DNA from: Acetobacterium tundrae
GTDB lineage: Bacteria; Bacillota; Clostridia; Eubacteriales; Eubacteriaceae
Direction of reading: 5' to 3'
Length of the DNA stretch: 64,000 nt
Assembly: GCF_008086615.1 (NCBI RefSeq)
Contig: NZ_RXYB01000001.1
Span: forward strand, 266,646-330,645
Shown: positions 56,095 through 64,000 of the stretch, piece by piece
Numbering within the stretch: position 1 is the first letter of the stretch
How the letters are laid out: every line of letters begins with the position of its first letter
Program-made: the position numbers and the translations under genes
Notes under the pieces: model-generated
Database searches by the model: none
What the model was told of the DNA's origin: nothing
What the model saw: the letters and a program-made list of their open reading frames with translations, nothing else

Positions 56095-57405
56095 ATGATC
56101 TCATTTCTTGAGTTGACCCTTGAATTATCAAGGGCTTCCGATATGGTAAGCCCGGAGCTAAATAATCATCACAGATTGGTTGCTTATATAACTTACAACC
56201 TTGGGGAAGAACTTAACTTAAATGAAAAGCAGCAGAATCACTTAAGTGTGGCCGCTATTCTGCATGATATTGGCGGTTTAAGCATGCAGGAAAGGCTGGA
56301 TGTCTTAAAATTTGATGCGCTTAATCCTCATAAACATGCTAAAATTGGTTGGATGCTACTAAAAGATTACAAAGAGTTTTCTGAAGAGGCAAAGATTATC
56401 AAATTTCATCATGTCGATTGGGACAATGGCAATGGACTAAAAAAAGACGGTGAAGATGTGCCGTTGGAAAGTCACCTGATCCATTTAGCCGATCGCATCG
56501 CTACTCTGATTTCAAAGGATGATAAACCGTTCAATCAGGCAGAGCGAATTTATAGCAGAATAGAAGAAGCTTCGGGGAAGCGATTCAATCCTGAATTTGT
56601 AAAAGCTTTTGAACGACTTAAGAAAAAAGAATACTTTTGGTTCGATCTGGAATCCATTTCCTGCAGCAGCAATTATTATAAAAAATTAAGTTTTAATGAT
56701 CAATTGATTGATATTGATGCATTGATTGGAATTGGAAAATTATTTGCGCGAGTGATTGATTTCCGGAGCAATTTTACGGCGGTCCATAGTGAGGGTGTTG
56801 CGGCCGTTGCCAGACTGCTGGCTCAACTTTCAAATTGCGATGAAATGACTTGTAAAAAAATTCTGGCAGCAGGCTATGTCCACGACATTGGGAAACTGTC
56901 TGTTCCAACGGAAATTTTAGAAAAACCAGGAAAATTGACGGAAGATGAGTTTGCAGTCGTTAAAGGGCATAGCTATCAAACTTATGTTTTACTGGATCAT
57001 GTGAAAGGACTTGAGGAAATCAATATTTATGCTTCCATGCATCATGAACGGCTGGATGGCACAGGCTATCCGTTTAAGCTAAAGGGTGAAGATCTGCCTT
57101 TAGGGTCACGAATTATGGCCGTTGCGGATATTTTTACGGCATTAACAGAAAACAGACCCTATCGCAAGGGCATGCAGAAGGAAGCTGTGATTGAAATTCT
57201 CGAAGAAATGGCAGATGATAATAAGATCGATAAAAAAATAGTAGCGATTCTGATAGACCATTACCAGGAAGTAACCCGAACCCGGATAAAAAAGCAAACG
57301 AAAGCGCGAAAACGCTATAAGGATTTTGAACTGGCATTAGAAGAGGACGATCAGATGGACGATCAGATGGAAATTCAGAGAGGCAAAACCCATGGAATTA
57401 ATTAA
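56095..57405 (+). CDS. Protein with two HD domains, the second HD-GYP (c-di-GMP phosphodiesterase)
   Basis: A 436-residue protein. The first HD unit (about 20-150) keeps LHDIGG and HHVDWDNGNG but is divergent. The second (about 215-400) has HDIGKLSVPTEILEKPGKLT, HHERLDGTGYP and VADIFTALTENRPYR, the full HD-GYP signature for hydrolysing cyclic di-GMP. The C-terminus is charged and repeats DDQMDDQM. AAGGA lies 9 bases before the ATG at 56095; an ATG at 56077 overlaps it. The gene shares its last 14 bases with the patatin gene. Confidence 0.9.
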   Translation: MISFLELTLELSRASDMVSPELNNHHRLVAYITYNLGEELNLNEKQQNHLSVAAILHDIGGLSMQERLDVLKFDALNPHKHAKIGWMLLKDYKEFSEEAKIIKFHHVDWDNGNGLKKDGEDVPLESHLIHLADRIATLISKDDKPFNQAERIYSRIEEASGKRFNPEFVKAFERLKKKEYFWFDLESISCSSNYYKKLSFNDQLIDIDALIGIGKLFARVIDFRSNFTAVHSEGVAAVARLLAQLSNCDEMTCKKILAAGYVHDIGKLSVPTEILEKPGKLTEDEFAVVKGHSYQTYVLLDHVKGLEEINIYASMHHERLDGTGYPFKLKGEDLPLGSRIMAVADIFTALTENRPYRKGMQKEAVIEILEEMADDNKIDKKIVAILIDHYQEVTRTRIKKQTKARKRYKDFELALEEDDQMDDQMEIQRGKTHGIN

Positions 57406-58279
57406 TAATATCAAAGATACAGCATTAATTTTTGAAGGCGGTGGAATGCGGGCCAGCTACAGTGCTGGATTTTTGAATAACCTGTTGGAAAATGAAATAT
57501 ATTTTGATTACGTGGCCGGAATTTCAGCAGGTTCCAGCCATAGTATCAATTATTTATCCCGGGACAGAAGTCGTGCCAAGCGCTCATTTGTGGATTTAGT
57601 TTTAGATCCGGAATTTGGCGGCTGGAAATCTTTTTTTAAAGGGGAAGGTTTTTTTCGATCCGATTATATTTATGAAAAAACGTCCGAACCAGGGGCTTCA
57701 CTGCCTTTTAATTTTGAGACATTTATGGCCAATCCGGCGCAGTTGCGTATCGGTGTTTTTGAGCGGGATAAGGGCGAAGTGGTCTATTATACGAAGAATG
57801 ATATTCACACGTTAGATGATTTGGTGAAAATTGTCCGTTCTTCATCGTCCATGCCGATTTTTATGCCGCCAACCTTTTACAAGGAGCATTATTATGTAGA
57901 TGGCGGACTGGGCGGTGGGATTGCCTTGGACATTGCCAAAAAGGATGGCTTTGAGAAATTTTTTGTTGTGCTGACCCGAGAAAAAGGCTACCGTAAAAGT
58001 CCGATGAAATTAAAAAGGACGATTAAAAATTATTACCGCAAGCATCCGAAAGTGGCGGAAGCGATGCTGAGCCGCCATATCATCTACAATCAGACACTGG
58101 ATGAACTTGAAGCTTTGGAAAGAGAAGGCAAAGCCTTCCTTGTTTACCCGGAAACCATGCCGGTATCCAATCGAGAGATCAATTTTGATAAACTGTCCAG
58201 AAGTTATCGGTTGGGATACGCCCAGGGCAAGCGAGATTTACCCCAATGGAAAGAATTCCTGGGAATTGATCAAGTCTGA
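57392..58279 (+). CDS. Patatin-like phospholipase
   Basis: A 295-residue acyl hydrolase. Oxyanion loop EGGGMRASYSAGF (near residue 15), nucleophile motif GISAGSS (GxSxG), and catalytic Asp in VDGGLGGGIALD. Close to the bacterial YjjU/RssA-like group with no signal peptide. It begins inside the HD-GYP gene (14-base overlap), which suggests coupled expression of a lipase and a c-di-GMP hydrolase. Confidence 0.92.
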   Translation: MELINNIKDTALIFEGGGMRASYSAGFLNNLLENEIYFDYVAGISAGSSHSINYLSRDRSRAKRSFVDLVLDPEFGGWKSFFKGEGFFRSDYIYEKTSEPGASLPFNFETFMANPAQLRIGVFERDKGEVVYYTKNDIHTLDDLVKIVRSSSSMPIFMPPTFYKEHYYVDGGLGGGIALDIAKKDGFEKFFVVLTREKGYRKSPMKLKRTIKNYYRKHPKVAEAMLSRHIIYNQTLDELEALEREGKAFLVYPETMPVSNREINFDKLSRSYRLGYAQGKRDLPQWKEFLGIDQV

Positions 58280-58392
58280 AATCAAAAAATTAGAAAAAAA
58301 CGAACGTGGAGAATGATGATCAAAAAAAAATGAGATAGCTTTTAAATGGGGTGAAAAATCGTATAATACGATAATATCCTAAAATAATGGTA

Positions 58393-58447
58393 GATAGAAA
58401 CAGTGCCGCAAAACAGCTAAGAGCTGGATTGTGGCACTGTTTCTATC
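58393..58447. terminator. Bidirectional terminator between patatin and DUF1254 genes
   Basis: A perfect 15-base stem (GATAGAAACAGTGCC and its complement at 58433-58447), with an inner CAGCT/AGCTG stem in the loop. The genes on both sides converge here. Confidence 0.85.
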
Positions 58448-58450
58448 AAG

Positions 58451-59857
58451 TCAAACTATTTTTTTAATGACGGGGGCAGACCATTGGCCATTGAGAACCG
58501 ATTCCTGGGGCAGGTAGATCCGCAGATACAGATGAAAATCATCGCTTGAAACTGGAAGCCAGTTACACAGTTTTGATGCATCAGGAGCATTGGTCTGAAC
58601 CAGAATATCCAAGGAACCATCTTCATTTAAAGTAAAGCTGCTCCGGTCATTGATGCAATAACGGTTCAATGCATTATCAATAAGAAAATTGTTGCTATTA
58701 TAAGCGGTGATGGACCAGAATCCGTTTTCTTGAGTAGGGGGCAGGGCGTCTTTATCAAAGTGAATGGTGTAGGCATTGCTGCCACTCAGGGTTTCTCCAT
58801 TGCTGTCTTTGTAAGCTTTTGGGTAAATGGCAACAGCAGTGGGATTTACGGCAATGCCATTGATTGCAATCAATGCCCGGAATTCGTATTCCGTCCCAAA
58901 TTTGGCAATCGGTTCGCCGAAGTAACTCCAGCTTCCCAGCGCTACGGAAAATTTAGAACAGTCCGTTGCTAAAACGCCGGTGAGATTGGTCACCATGGTT
59001 TCCCATTTATCAGAAGCATTGTCACCGAGAGCAGAAACATCAAAAGTGCATCCCGGGCCGACATTGATGCTATTCAGGGCTTTCATCAAAGGGACATCCG
59101 CTGCTGTCGGGGGATTGTTCACCATGAGCTGATTGGCGGTGTCAAAAAACTCTTGCGGGGTCATCGCATCGACAGCAGTGATTGGGACAAAATCGTTGTC
59201 TGCATTATCGGTTCCAGTTGGCGGGGTATAGGGTTCACCTGAGAGGTAGGCCTCCAGAGGAAGCAGCTGCATCTGATTCTGGATGGCATAGACATTATCG
59301 AGATCGGCGTCGCCGTTGCAGACAGTGTGGATCAGAATCCAGGAAAGGTTGGTGGGCAAGGAAACCTGCTTCATATTGTCAGGGACGGTTCCCTTGTAAT
59401 TGGGGCCAGTAAACAGGTAGGTCTGCTGATCCTGGGTATCGCCGCCTGAGCCGAGAATGGACACCGCGTTGGTGTACGCATCCATGACTTCGACTGAACA
59501 GAAGCGGTCTGTTTTTGGTTTGACATAAACCATAGCAGTATCAGTAAGATCAAGAAATGCCTGGGAATACACGGTATCCACGTTGGGAGTTACAATATCC
59601 TTTGATGCAGCTGTCGCAAGGCCTTTGGCGTGAATCAGCTGATTGATGGGAGCTCTGGTATCGCTGGGCTCGACGGTATTTGTCATCGCTTCCATCGTTG
59701 CATTTACCAGAACAAGGGGAAGACAGTAAACATAGGCATCTGAGACAGTCTGCCAACCATCGGTTTCAGCTGTTGTCGAGGTCGGTTTTTCGGTACAGCC
59801 GGAAAACGCAGTCGACAGCAGGCATAAGGCAAGAACCAGGGTAATCGTTTTCTTCAT
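58451..59857 (-). CDS. DUF1254/DUF1214 lipoprotein
   Basis: A 468-residue secreted lipoprotein. Signal peptide MKKTITLVLALCLLSTAFSGC with lipobox FSGC (Cys 21). DUF1254 (about 45-170: VYCLPLVLVN, TPNVDTVYSQAFLDLT) and C-terminal DUF1214 (about 330-460: FWSITAYNSNNFLI, LQTNAP-like strand, LPVSSDDFHLYLRIYLP). The role of the family is unknown. GC-richer than its neighbours in places, with codons unlike the flanks, so transfer is possible. A longer frame to 59878 lacks a Shine-Dalgarno; AAAGGA precedes 59857. Confidence 0.88.
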   Translation of the reverse strand: MKKTITLVLALCLLSTAFSGCTEKPTSTTAETDGWQTVSDAYVYCLPLVLVNATMEAMTNTVEPSDTRAPINQLIHAKGLATAASKDIVTPNVDTVYSQAFLDLTDTAMVYVKPKTDRFCSVEVMDAYTNAVSILGSGGDTQDQQTYLFTGPNYKGTVPDNMKQVSLPTNLSWILIHTVCNGDADLDNVYAIQNQMQLLPLEAYLSGEPYTPPTGTDNADNDFVPITAVDAMTPQEFFDTANQLMVNNPPTAADVPLMKALNSINVGPGCTFDVSALGDNASDKWETMVTNLTGVLATDCSKFSVALGSWSYFGEPIAKFGTEYEFRALIAINGIAVNPTAVAIYPKAYKDSNGETLSGSNAYTIHFDKDALPPTQENGFWSITAYNSNNFLIDNALNRYCINDRSSFTLNEDGSLDILVQTNAPDASKLCNWLPVSSDDFHLYLRIYLPQESVLNGQWSAPVIKKIV

Positions 59858-59892
59858 TGTTACATTCCTTTCCAACAAAATTTAATAAGAAA

Positions 59893-59901
59893 ATTATATC
59901 A
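59893..59901 (-). promoter_or_regulatory. Extended -10 promoter for the DUF1254 gene
   Basis: TGATATAAT on the minus strand, a perfect TATAAT with TGn extension, about 36 bases upstream of the start codon. No good -35. Confidence 0.55.
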
Positions 59902-60032
59902 TATTAAAAGGTGCTTTGTAGTAAAGAAAGTTAGAATATGGGAAATAATTATATGAAATTGAGTACCCAATCAATTAATAGCTGGTTAAATATGATCGTT
60001 GTCGATTAAAGCAAAGGTCTTGTGAATTATGA

Positions 60033-60061
60033 TTGACAAGATCATTTAAAATGGATAAAGT
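60033..60061 (+). promoter_or_regulatory. Promoter of the TrmB-family gene
   Basis: Perfect TTGACA (60033-60038), 17 bases, TAAAGT (60056-60061). Confidence 0.65.
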
Positions 60062-60077
60062 ATTCCTAATGAATACT
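60059..60077 (+). promoter_or_regulatory. Operator-like palindrome at the TrmB promoter
   Basis: AGTATTC-CTAAT-GAATACT, a perfect 7-base inverted repeat overlapping the -10 box and expected transcription start. Likely target of the regulator encoded just downstream. Confidence 0.6.
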
Positions 60078-60110
60078 ACTAACGTAAAATAAACAGAAAG
60101 GCATGTACAG

Positions 60111-60809
60111 ATGATTGAAAAATTGACTTTGTTTGGTTTAACCAGGCAGGAAGCGACCATTTATATTAGTCTTTTTCAAAATGGCGCGTCCAATGGATAT
60201 GAAGTGGCCAAGGCAACTGGCATTTCGCGATCAAATGTATACAATGCCCTTGCCGGCTTGGTGGAAAAGGGGGCAGCCTACCTGATGGAAGGGGCTTCCA
60301 ATAAATATATTGCGGTGCCGATTGAAGAATTTTATAACAATAAACTGCGGGTAATGATAGAGGCAAAAGAATTTTTGCTGAAAAACTTAATTCCGGCGAA
60401 AGATGCAACAGCTGGGTACATTACCATTGACGGCTGTGTGCACATAAAAGATAAAATGTTTAATATGCTTGATCAGGCAGAAAAAAGGATTTACATTTCT
60501 TTGCCATTTCAATATTTAGAAGAAATCAGGAACAAATTAGAAAAATTAATTAATAACAGGATCAAGGTCGTAGTAATAACAAACGAAGATTTCAAAATGC
60601 CGGGAGCTGAAGTTTATCTGGCTGATAAAAAAGATAAACAAATACGGTTTATTATCGATTCAACCTATGTTTTAACAGGAGAATTTTCAGAAAGTGACTA
60701 TGATACGTGTTTATATTCTGGACAGAAAAACTTTGTGAATGTTTTTAAGGAAGCCCTTAGAAATGAAATAAAATTAATTGAATTAGAGAGAAACAATAAT
60801 GGAAAATAA
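60111..60809 (+). CDS. TrmB-family transcriptional regulator
   Basis: A 232-residue regulator. N-terminal winged-helix of the TrmB type (residues 1-70: LTRQEATIYISLFQNG, GYEVAKATGISRSNVYNALAGLVEKG), then a C-terminal part (about 95-225) with a PLD-like sensor fold (ITIDGCVHIKDKMFNML, VVITNEDFKMPG). Known TrmB proteins sense sugars; the ligand here is unknown. Divergent from the DUF1254 lipoprotein gene, its most likely second target. A fair Shine-Dalgarno (GAAAGG) precedes the ATG. Confidence 0.88.
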   Translation: MIEKLTLFGLTRQEATIYISLFQNGASNGYEVAKATGISRSNVYNALAGLVEKGAAYLMEGASNKYIAVPIEEFYNNKLRVMIEAKEFLLKNLIPAKDATAGYITIDGCVHIKDKMFNMLDQAEKRIYISLPFQYLEEIRNKLEKLINNRIKVVVITNEDFKMPGAEVYLADKKDKQIRFIIDSTYVLTGEFSESDYDTCLYSGQKNFVNVFKEALRNEIKLIELERNNNGK

Positions 60810-61249
60810 ATTGGTATTTTAAACGATAATAACTAGCGATCGGTGTTTAATTAATATTCGTTTAAGGTATTTCTAATGTTTTACCATAATTACGGTTCAC
60901 AGGAAGCGCTTTTTTCATTTTGGCTAAAGAGATGAAGACCAACAAAGATAGAAAGGATTCTTAAAAATTAGTTGATAACTTCAAGAAACAGACGTTTAAT
61001 GCCTTAATATAAAATGTTTTGTAGCTAAATTCTTCTTAATAGGATATAATATAAAAATAACCGTACATTTGCAAGATGCCAGAAAATGTTGCGTTACGAA
61101 ATAACACCTTACAGAATACAGGTTTCCAAACTAGCTAGGGTGCAGACACAGGGACGTTTTTGTTTATTAAAAAAAAAGACAAATAAATGTCCTTGTGCCT
61201 GCATCTGCCTTTGGTTCTCTAAGGGAAAGCAAAGGAGGAAATTATACCA
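60810..61249 (+). promoter_or_regulatory. Long leader with hairpin upstream of the helicase group
   Basis: A perfect TATAAT at 61045-61050 (weak -35) would start a leader of about 190 bases before the 50-codon gene. In it, GCAGACACAGGGAC (61142-61155) pairs with GTCCTTGTGCCTGC (61189-61202), 13 of 14 pairs with one wobble. Long structured leaders are typical of cold-shock helicase genes. Bases 60810-61040 show nothing recognisable. Confidence 0.5.
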
Positions 61250-61402
61250 ATGAACAATATTGAAGGAATGAAAAAATTAATTGATGAGAAAAAGAAGCAA
61301 AGTTCACAGCAAGGTATTAATGGAAAAAAGCCGAGTCAAACAAAAGTAAACAGCCGAAAAGCGTTTAGAAACAAAAAATCCGGCGGAGTTTTTGACAAAT
61401 AA
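61250..61402 (+). CDS. Small basic protein upstream of the DEAD-box helicase
   Basis: A 50-residue Lys/Gln/Ser-rich protein (starts MNNIEGMKKLIDEKKKQ, ends RNKKSGGVFDK), probably unstructured and RNA-binding by charge. A strong AAAGGAGG lies 11 bases upstream, which supports real translation. No named family. A 158-base gap separates it from the helicase gene. Confidence 0.6.
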   Translation: MNNIEGMKKLIDEKKKQSSQQGINGKKPSQTKVNSRKAFRNKKSGGVFDK

Positions 61403-61560
61403 TGGCTGTAAAAAGAAATATGTCGTCATTCTGAAAGAACGCAGTGTATGCGTTCTTTATTTTTGGCAAAGGCAAGCGTTTATTTGAATTATTAAATACT
61501 TGCCAGTTTGCCAATCACAATACGTAGTAATACGAAAAAAAATTAAAGGAGAAATAATTA

Positions 61561-62868
61561 TTGTTATTTGAAAATTTAAATATAATCGAGCCGATTCAGA
61601 GGGCTTTAAAAACTGAAGGATATACAGAAGCTACACCGATACAGACAGAGGCCATTCCCCAATTATTGGATGGAGCGGATTTACTGGGGTGTGCTCAAAC
61701 AGGTACGGGAAAGACAGCAGCCTTTGCCATACCAATTTTACAAGGCATTTCGTTTGAACAAAGAAATTTAAAAGGAAATAGACATATAAAAGCATTGGTG
61801 CTTGCGCCAACAAGAGAGCTTGCAATTCAAATTGCCGATAGTTTTAAAGCGTATAGCAAGCATTTAGGCCTTAGAACGCTTGCAATCTATGGGGGAGTAT
61901 CCCAACATCCGCAGACGAATGCACTGACCAAGGGAATTGATGTTTTGGTCGCAACACCGGGAAGGTTGCTCGACCTGATTAATCAAAAATATGTTCATCT
62001 GGATAAGATAAAATATTTTGTACTGGATGAAGCAGATATGATGCTGGATATGGGAATGCTTCAAGATGTCAAAAAAATTATGAAATATGTGCCTGCGGTA
62101 AGACAAAACATGCTCTTTTCAGCGACGATGCCGAAGGAAATTGAAAAACTGGCTGGTAATATATTAAAGAATCCGGTAAAAATAGCCATAACGCCAGTAT
62201 CATCTGCAGTTGAAGTTATCGAACAATCTGTCTATTATGTGAATAAAAGTAATAAGACAAACTTACTGATTCATTTACTAAAAGATAAAGCTATTGTTTC
62301 GGCATTAGTGTTTTCCAGAACAAAGCATGGCGCTGATAAAATTGTAAAACTTTTAGTAAAAGCGGGATTACAAGCGCAGGCGATTCATGGCGATAAATCC
62401 CAGAATGCACGACAGTTGGCATTAAATAATTTTAAACAGGGAAAAACAAGAATATTGGTTGCAACGGATATTGCTGCCAGAGGAATTGATGTTGAAGAAT
62501 TATCTCATGTTTTTAATTACAATTTGCCGGAAGTTCCAGAAACCTATGTTCATCGAATTGGTCGTACCGGAAGAGCCGGCCTTGGTGGAATTGCAATTTC
62601 TTTTTGTGATCAGGAAGAAAAACCACTATTGGCAGAAATTCAGAAACTTGTGTCAAAATCAATCCCTCTGGTTGAAGATCATCCATATCCATTGATTGAA
62701 ATGCCATCTGAATTAAAAGGGGTACCCGCCCGAAGATCATTTGGTCCAAAAACGCCACCAACTAAACACCGCCGGGGTAACACAACCAGCACCTCAAAGA
62801 ATAAAACGAGAAAGAATAATGAAGAACACTATTATTCTAAAAATAAGCGGGCTGAAAACCAATTTTAA
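61561..62868 (+). CDS. DEAD-box RNA helicase (RhlE/CshA-like)
   Basis: A 435-residue ATP-dependent RNA helicase. Q-motif (TPIQTEAIPQLL), Walker A AQTGTGKT, PTRELA, DEAD box VLDEADMMLDMG, SAT, then the second domain with ATDIAARGID and HRIGRTGRAG. The 65-residue tail is basic (GPKTPPTKHRRG...KNKTRKN), as in cold-shock and ribosome-assembly helicases. The start is TTG with AAGGAG about 9 bases upstream. Flanked by two small lysine-rich genes. Confidence 0.94.
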   Translation: MLFENLNIIEPIQRALKTEGYTEATPIQTEAIPQLLDGADLLGCAQTGTGKTAAFAIPILQGISFEQRNLKGNRHIKALVLAPTRELAIQIADSFKAYSKHLGLRTLAIYGGVSQHPQTNALTKGIDVLVATPGRLLDLINQKYVHLDKIKYFVLDEADMMLDMGMLQDVKKIMKYVPAVRQNMLFSATMPKEIEKLAGNILKNPVKIAITPVSSAVEVIEQSVYYVNKSNKTNLLIHLLKDKAIVSALVFSRTKHGADKIVKLLVKAGLQAQAIHGDKSQNARQLALNNFKQGKTRILVATDIAARGIDVEELSHVFNYNLPEVPETYVHRIGRTGRAGLGGIAISFCDQEEKPLLAEIQKLVSKSIPLVEDHPYPLIEMPSELKGVPARRSFGPKTPPTKHRRGNTTSTSKNKTRKNNEEHYYSKNKRAENQF

Positions 62869-62952
62869 TAAAATTTTAAAATAGGCTTTATCGATGTTAC
62901 AAACAGGCTCGTTTTTATAAATCAATAAAACTAAGTGATGAGGAGGAATATC

Positions 62953-63060
62953 ATGGGAGACAAGAGTCCAAGAAAAAAAGAAACAAAGAAGAAAAAAGCT
63001 GATAAAAAAGCAACTGTCAAAATAGTATCGTTAGTTGTGCCGGAAAGCAAAGAAAAATAA
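62953..63060 (+). CDS. Tiny lysine-rich protein downstream of the helicase
   Basis: A 35-residue protein starting MGDKSPRKKETKKKKADKKA. Similar MGDKSPK-type small basic proteins occur in many bacteria with unknown role. AGGAGGA lies 6-7 bases before the ATG, and a terminator follows. Probably cotranscribed with the helicase gene, 84 bases upstream. Confidence 0.7.
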   Translation: MGDKSPRKKETKKKKADKKATVKIVSLVVPESKEK

Positions 63061-63075
63061 GGATAATATCTATTT

Positions 63076-63101
63076 GCACTCTGTATAAGGGTGCTTTTTT
63101 T
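63076..63101 (+). terminator. Terminator of the helicase operon
   Basis: GCACTC / GGGTGC (one wobble) with a 7-base loop and seven T. Confidence 0.8.
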
Positions 63102-63237
63102 ATGGAAAAAATTGGTCGTTCTTATTAAAAACAAACGTTATATGATAAATTTTCCCCTAACAGGGTATCAATAAAAGAAGTAATGTAGAAATTGAAAGAC
63201 TCAAATTTTAATATCAATTTAGATAGTAACTATTAAT

Positions 63238-63280
63238 AAAAAGCCAATTAATATTAGTATCATCATTTTATTGGCTTTTT
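63238..63280 (+). terminator. Orphan terminator 1
   Basis: AAAAAGCCAAT / ATTGGCTTTTT, 11-base stem, 21-base loop, T-run. No gene precedes it since 63060. It may back up the helicase terminator or end a short RNA. Confidence 0.65.
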
Positions 63281-63331
63281 CATATCTGATGTATATCATA
63301 TATTTTGTGAGATTGTCAGATCATATACTTG

Positions 63332-63369
63332 AGTGCCTTGGGATTGTTGAAATCCTCTGGCACTTTTTT
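63332..63369 (+). terminator. Orphan terminator 2
   Basis: AGTGCC / GGCACT plus inner GGATT / AATCC, followed by six T. No coding sequence lies between it and orphan terminator 1. Confidence 0.75.
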
Positions 63370-63390
63370 GCGGGCCAGCAACAAGCATAA

Positions 63391-63410
63391 TAAGTAATTG
63401 TACTTACTTA
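63391..63410. repeat. Palindrome downstream of orphan terminator 2
   Basis: TAAGTAA-TTGTAC-TTACTTA, 7-base perfect arms. Operator-like, about 155 bases upstream of the next promoter. Bases 63411-63540 are very AT-rich with nothing else seen. Confidence 0.4.
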
Positions 63411-63546
63411 ATTAGTCGACAGCAGTCATTCAAAGCAAAATAAATATTTAAATGCATTTAATAATAATATATATATATTAGACTAATACACTATTTTAAG
63501 ACACTTAATATAAATAAAAAAAATTAAATACATATAAAAAAAACGA

Positions 63547-63575
63547 TTGACGTACCTTTACAACGATGCTATACT
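63547..63575 (+). promoter_or_regulatory. Sigma-A promoter of the methyltransferase gene
   Basis: TTGACG (63547-63552), 17 bases, TATACT (63570-63575). About 98 bases before the start codon, so a leader of roughly 90 bases exists. Confidence 0.8.
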
Positions 63576-63672
63576 AAGTCCATACAAAATGTACGCGTAT
63601 AGTTAGACGGCTCGTAGAAATGTAAAATTATAAGAGCTCTTTGAAAAGATATTATAAGGAGGCAGATAAAAA

Positions 63673-64000
63673 ATGATTATTATTGGAGAAAAAATTAATG
63701 GTGCGATACCTTCCACCGCGAAGGCCATTGCCGCCAAGGATTCAGAATTTATTAAAAATTTAGCCATCAAACAGGCGGAAGCCGGTGCCGATTTTATTGA
63801 TGTCTGTGCTTCGGTGGATGATGTCATCGAATTGGAAACCATGAAATGGCTGATCGACATCGTCCAGGACGCTACGGATGTGCCGATCGCAGTGGACAGC
63901 CCCAACGTACACACCTGCGTTGAAGCGATGAAATACTGCAACAAACCGGGACTATTCAACTCCGTTTCGTTGGAAGGGGATAAAGTGGATATCGCCTTCA
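63673..64000 (+). CDS. Methyltetrahydrofolate/corrinoid methyltransferase (pterin-binding domain), 3' truncated
   Basis: The first 109 residues of a pterin-binding TIM barrel running off the window. MIIIGEKINGAIP, AEAGADFIDVCASVDD, MKWLIDIVQDATDVPIAVDS and GLFNSVSLEG match the MtgA/AcsE class, which moves methyl groups between corrinoid proteins and tetrahydrofolate. In acetogens such genes belong to methyl-substrate (O- or N-demethylation) operons or the Wood-Ljungdahl pathway. The missing part and neighbours would decide. AAGGAGG lies 10 bases upstream. Confidence 0.88.
   Translation, partial: MIIIGEKINGAIPSTAKAIAAKDSEFIKNLAIKQAEAGADFIDVCASVDDVIELETMKWLIDIVQDATDVPIAVDSPNVHTCVEAMKYCNKPGLFNSVSLEGDKVDIAF

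Overview
The window is AT-rich, densely packed Firmicute DNA. Gene content and order fit an acetogenic clostridium of the Eubacteriaceae, most likely Acetobacterium or a close relative. The pointers are a methyltetrahydrofolate-type methyltransferase at the right edge, an NfnAB-like pair, DhaKLM, poly-HAMP chemoreceptors, and the housekeeping orders rsgA-thiN-rpmB-asp23-fakA-recG-rsmD-coaD and polA-coaE. The genus is an inference from content; no marker gene was compared.

Layout. 1-9935: housekeeping block, starting with the 3' end of a PASTA-type Ser/Thr kinase, then rsgA, thiN, rpmB (opposite strand), asp23-fakA from a strong promoter, recG, rsmD, coaD, a coiled-coil protein, cvfB and a DUF362 ferredoxin-like protein. 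10035-18212: ilvBN, an unusually strong hairpin, nfnAB-like genes, polA-coaE and tRNA-Leu(GAG). 18342-26681: a PIN-PhoH ATPase on the minus strand, then a complete trpEGDCFBA operon behind a tryptophan T-box. 26827-28893: dhaKLM.

29184-33980 is the most unusual part: an atypical kinase with a C-terminal zinc ribbon, a vWA (TerY-like) protein, a PP2C phosphatase, and a protein with a zinc ribbon, a helical domain and a seven-bladed RCC1 propeller, all same-strand and closely spaced. It looks like a TerY-P phospho-signalling triad with an added RCC1 partner.

34060-50524 is accessory and signalling DNA: Bcr/CflA efflux pump, ComFB-like protein, macro-domain protein, acetyltransferases, two very large chemoreceptors with HAMP-like arrays (one with an exact 91-residue internal repeat), two small proteins behind a sigma-28-type promoter, a pirin, a PAS-REC-GGDEF diguanylate cyclase, a frameshifted MFS-transporter relic and an mtnK-like kinase. 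50731-60809: DegV protein, a MarR regulator with operator-like palindromes next to a heterodimeric ABC exporter, an HD-GYP protein overlapping a patatin, a DUF1254 lipoprotein and a divergent TrmB regulator with a palindrome at its promoter. 61250-64000: a DEAD-box helicase with a long structured leader, flanked by two tiny lysine-rich ORFs; a 0.6 kb gene-poor stretch with terminators and a strong promoter; and the start of a corrinoid/pterin methyltransferase.

Several start codons were moved downstream from the longest reading frame because a Shine-Dalgarno sequence lies between the two candidates; each case is stated. Family assignments come from reading motifs by eye, not from searches.
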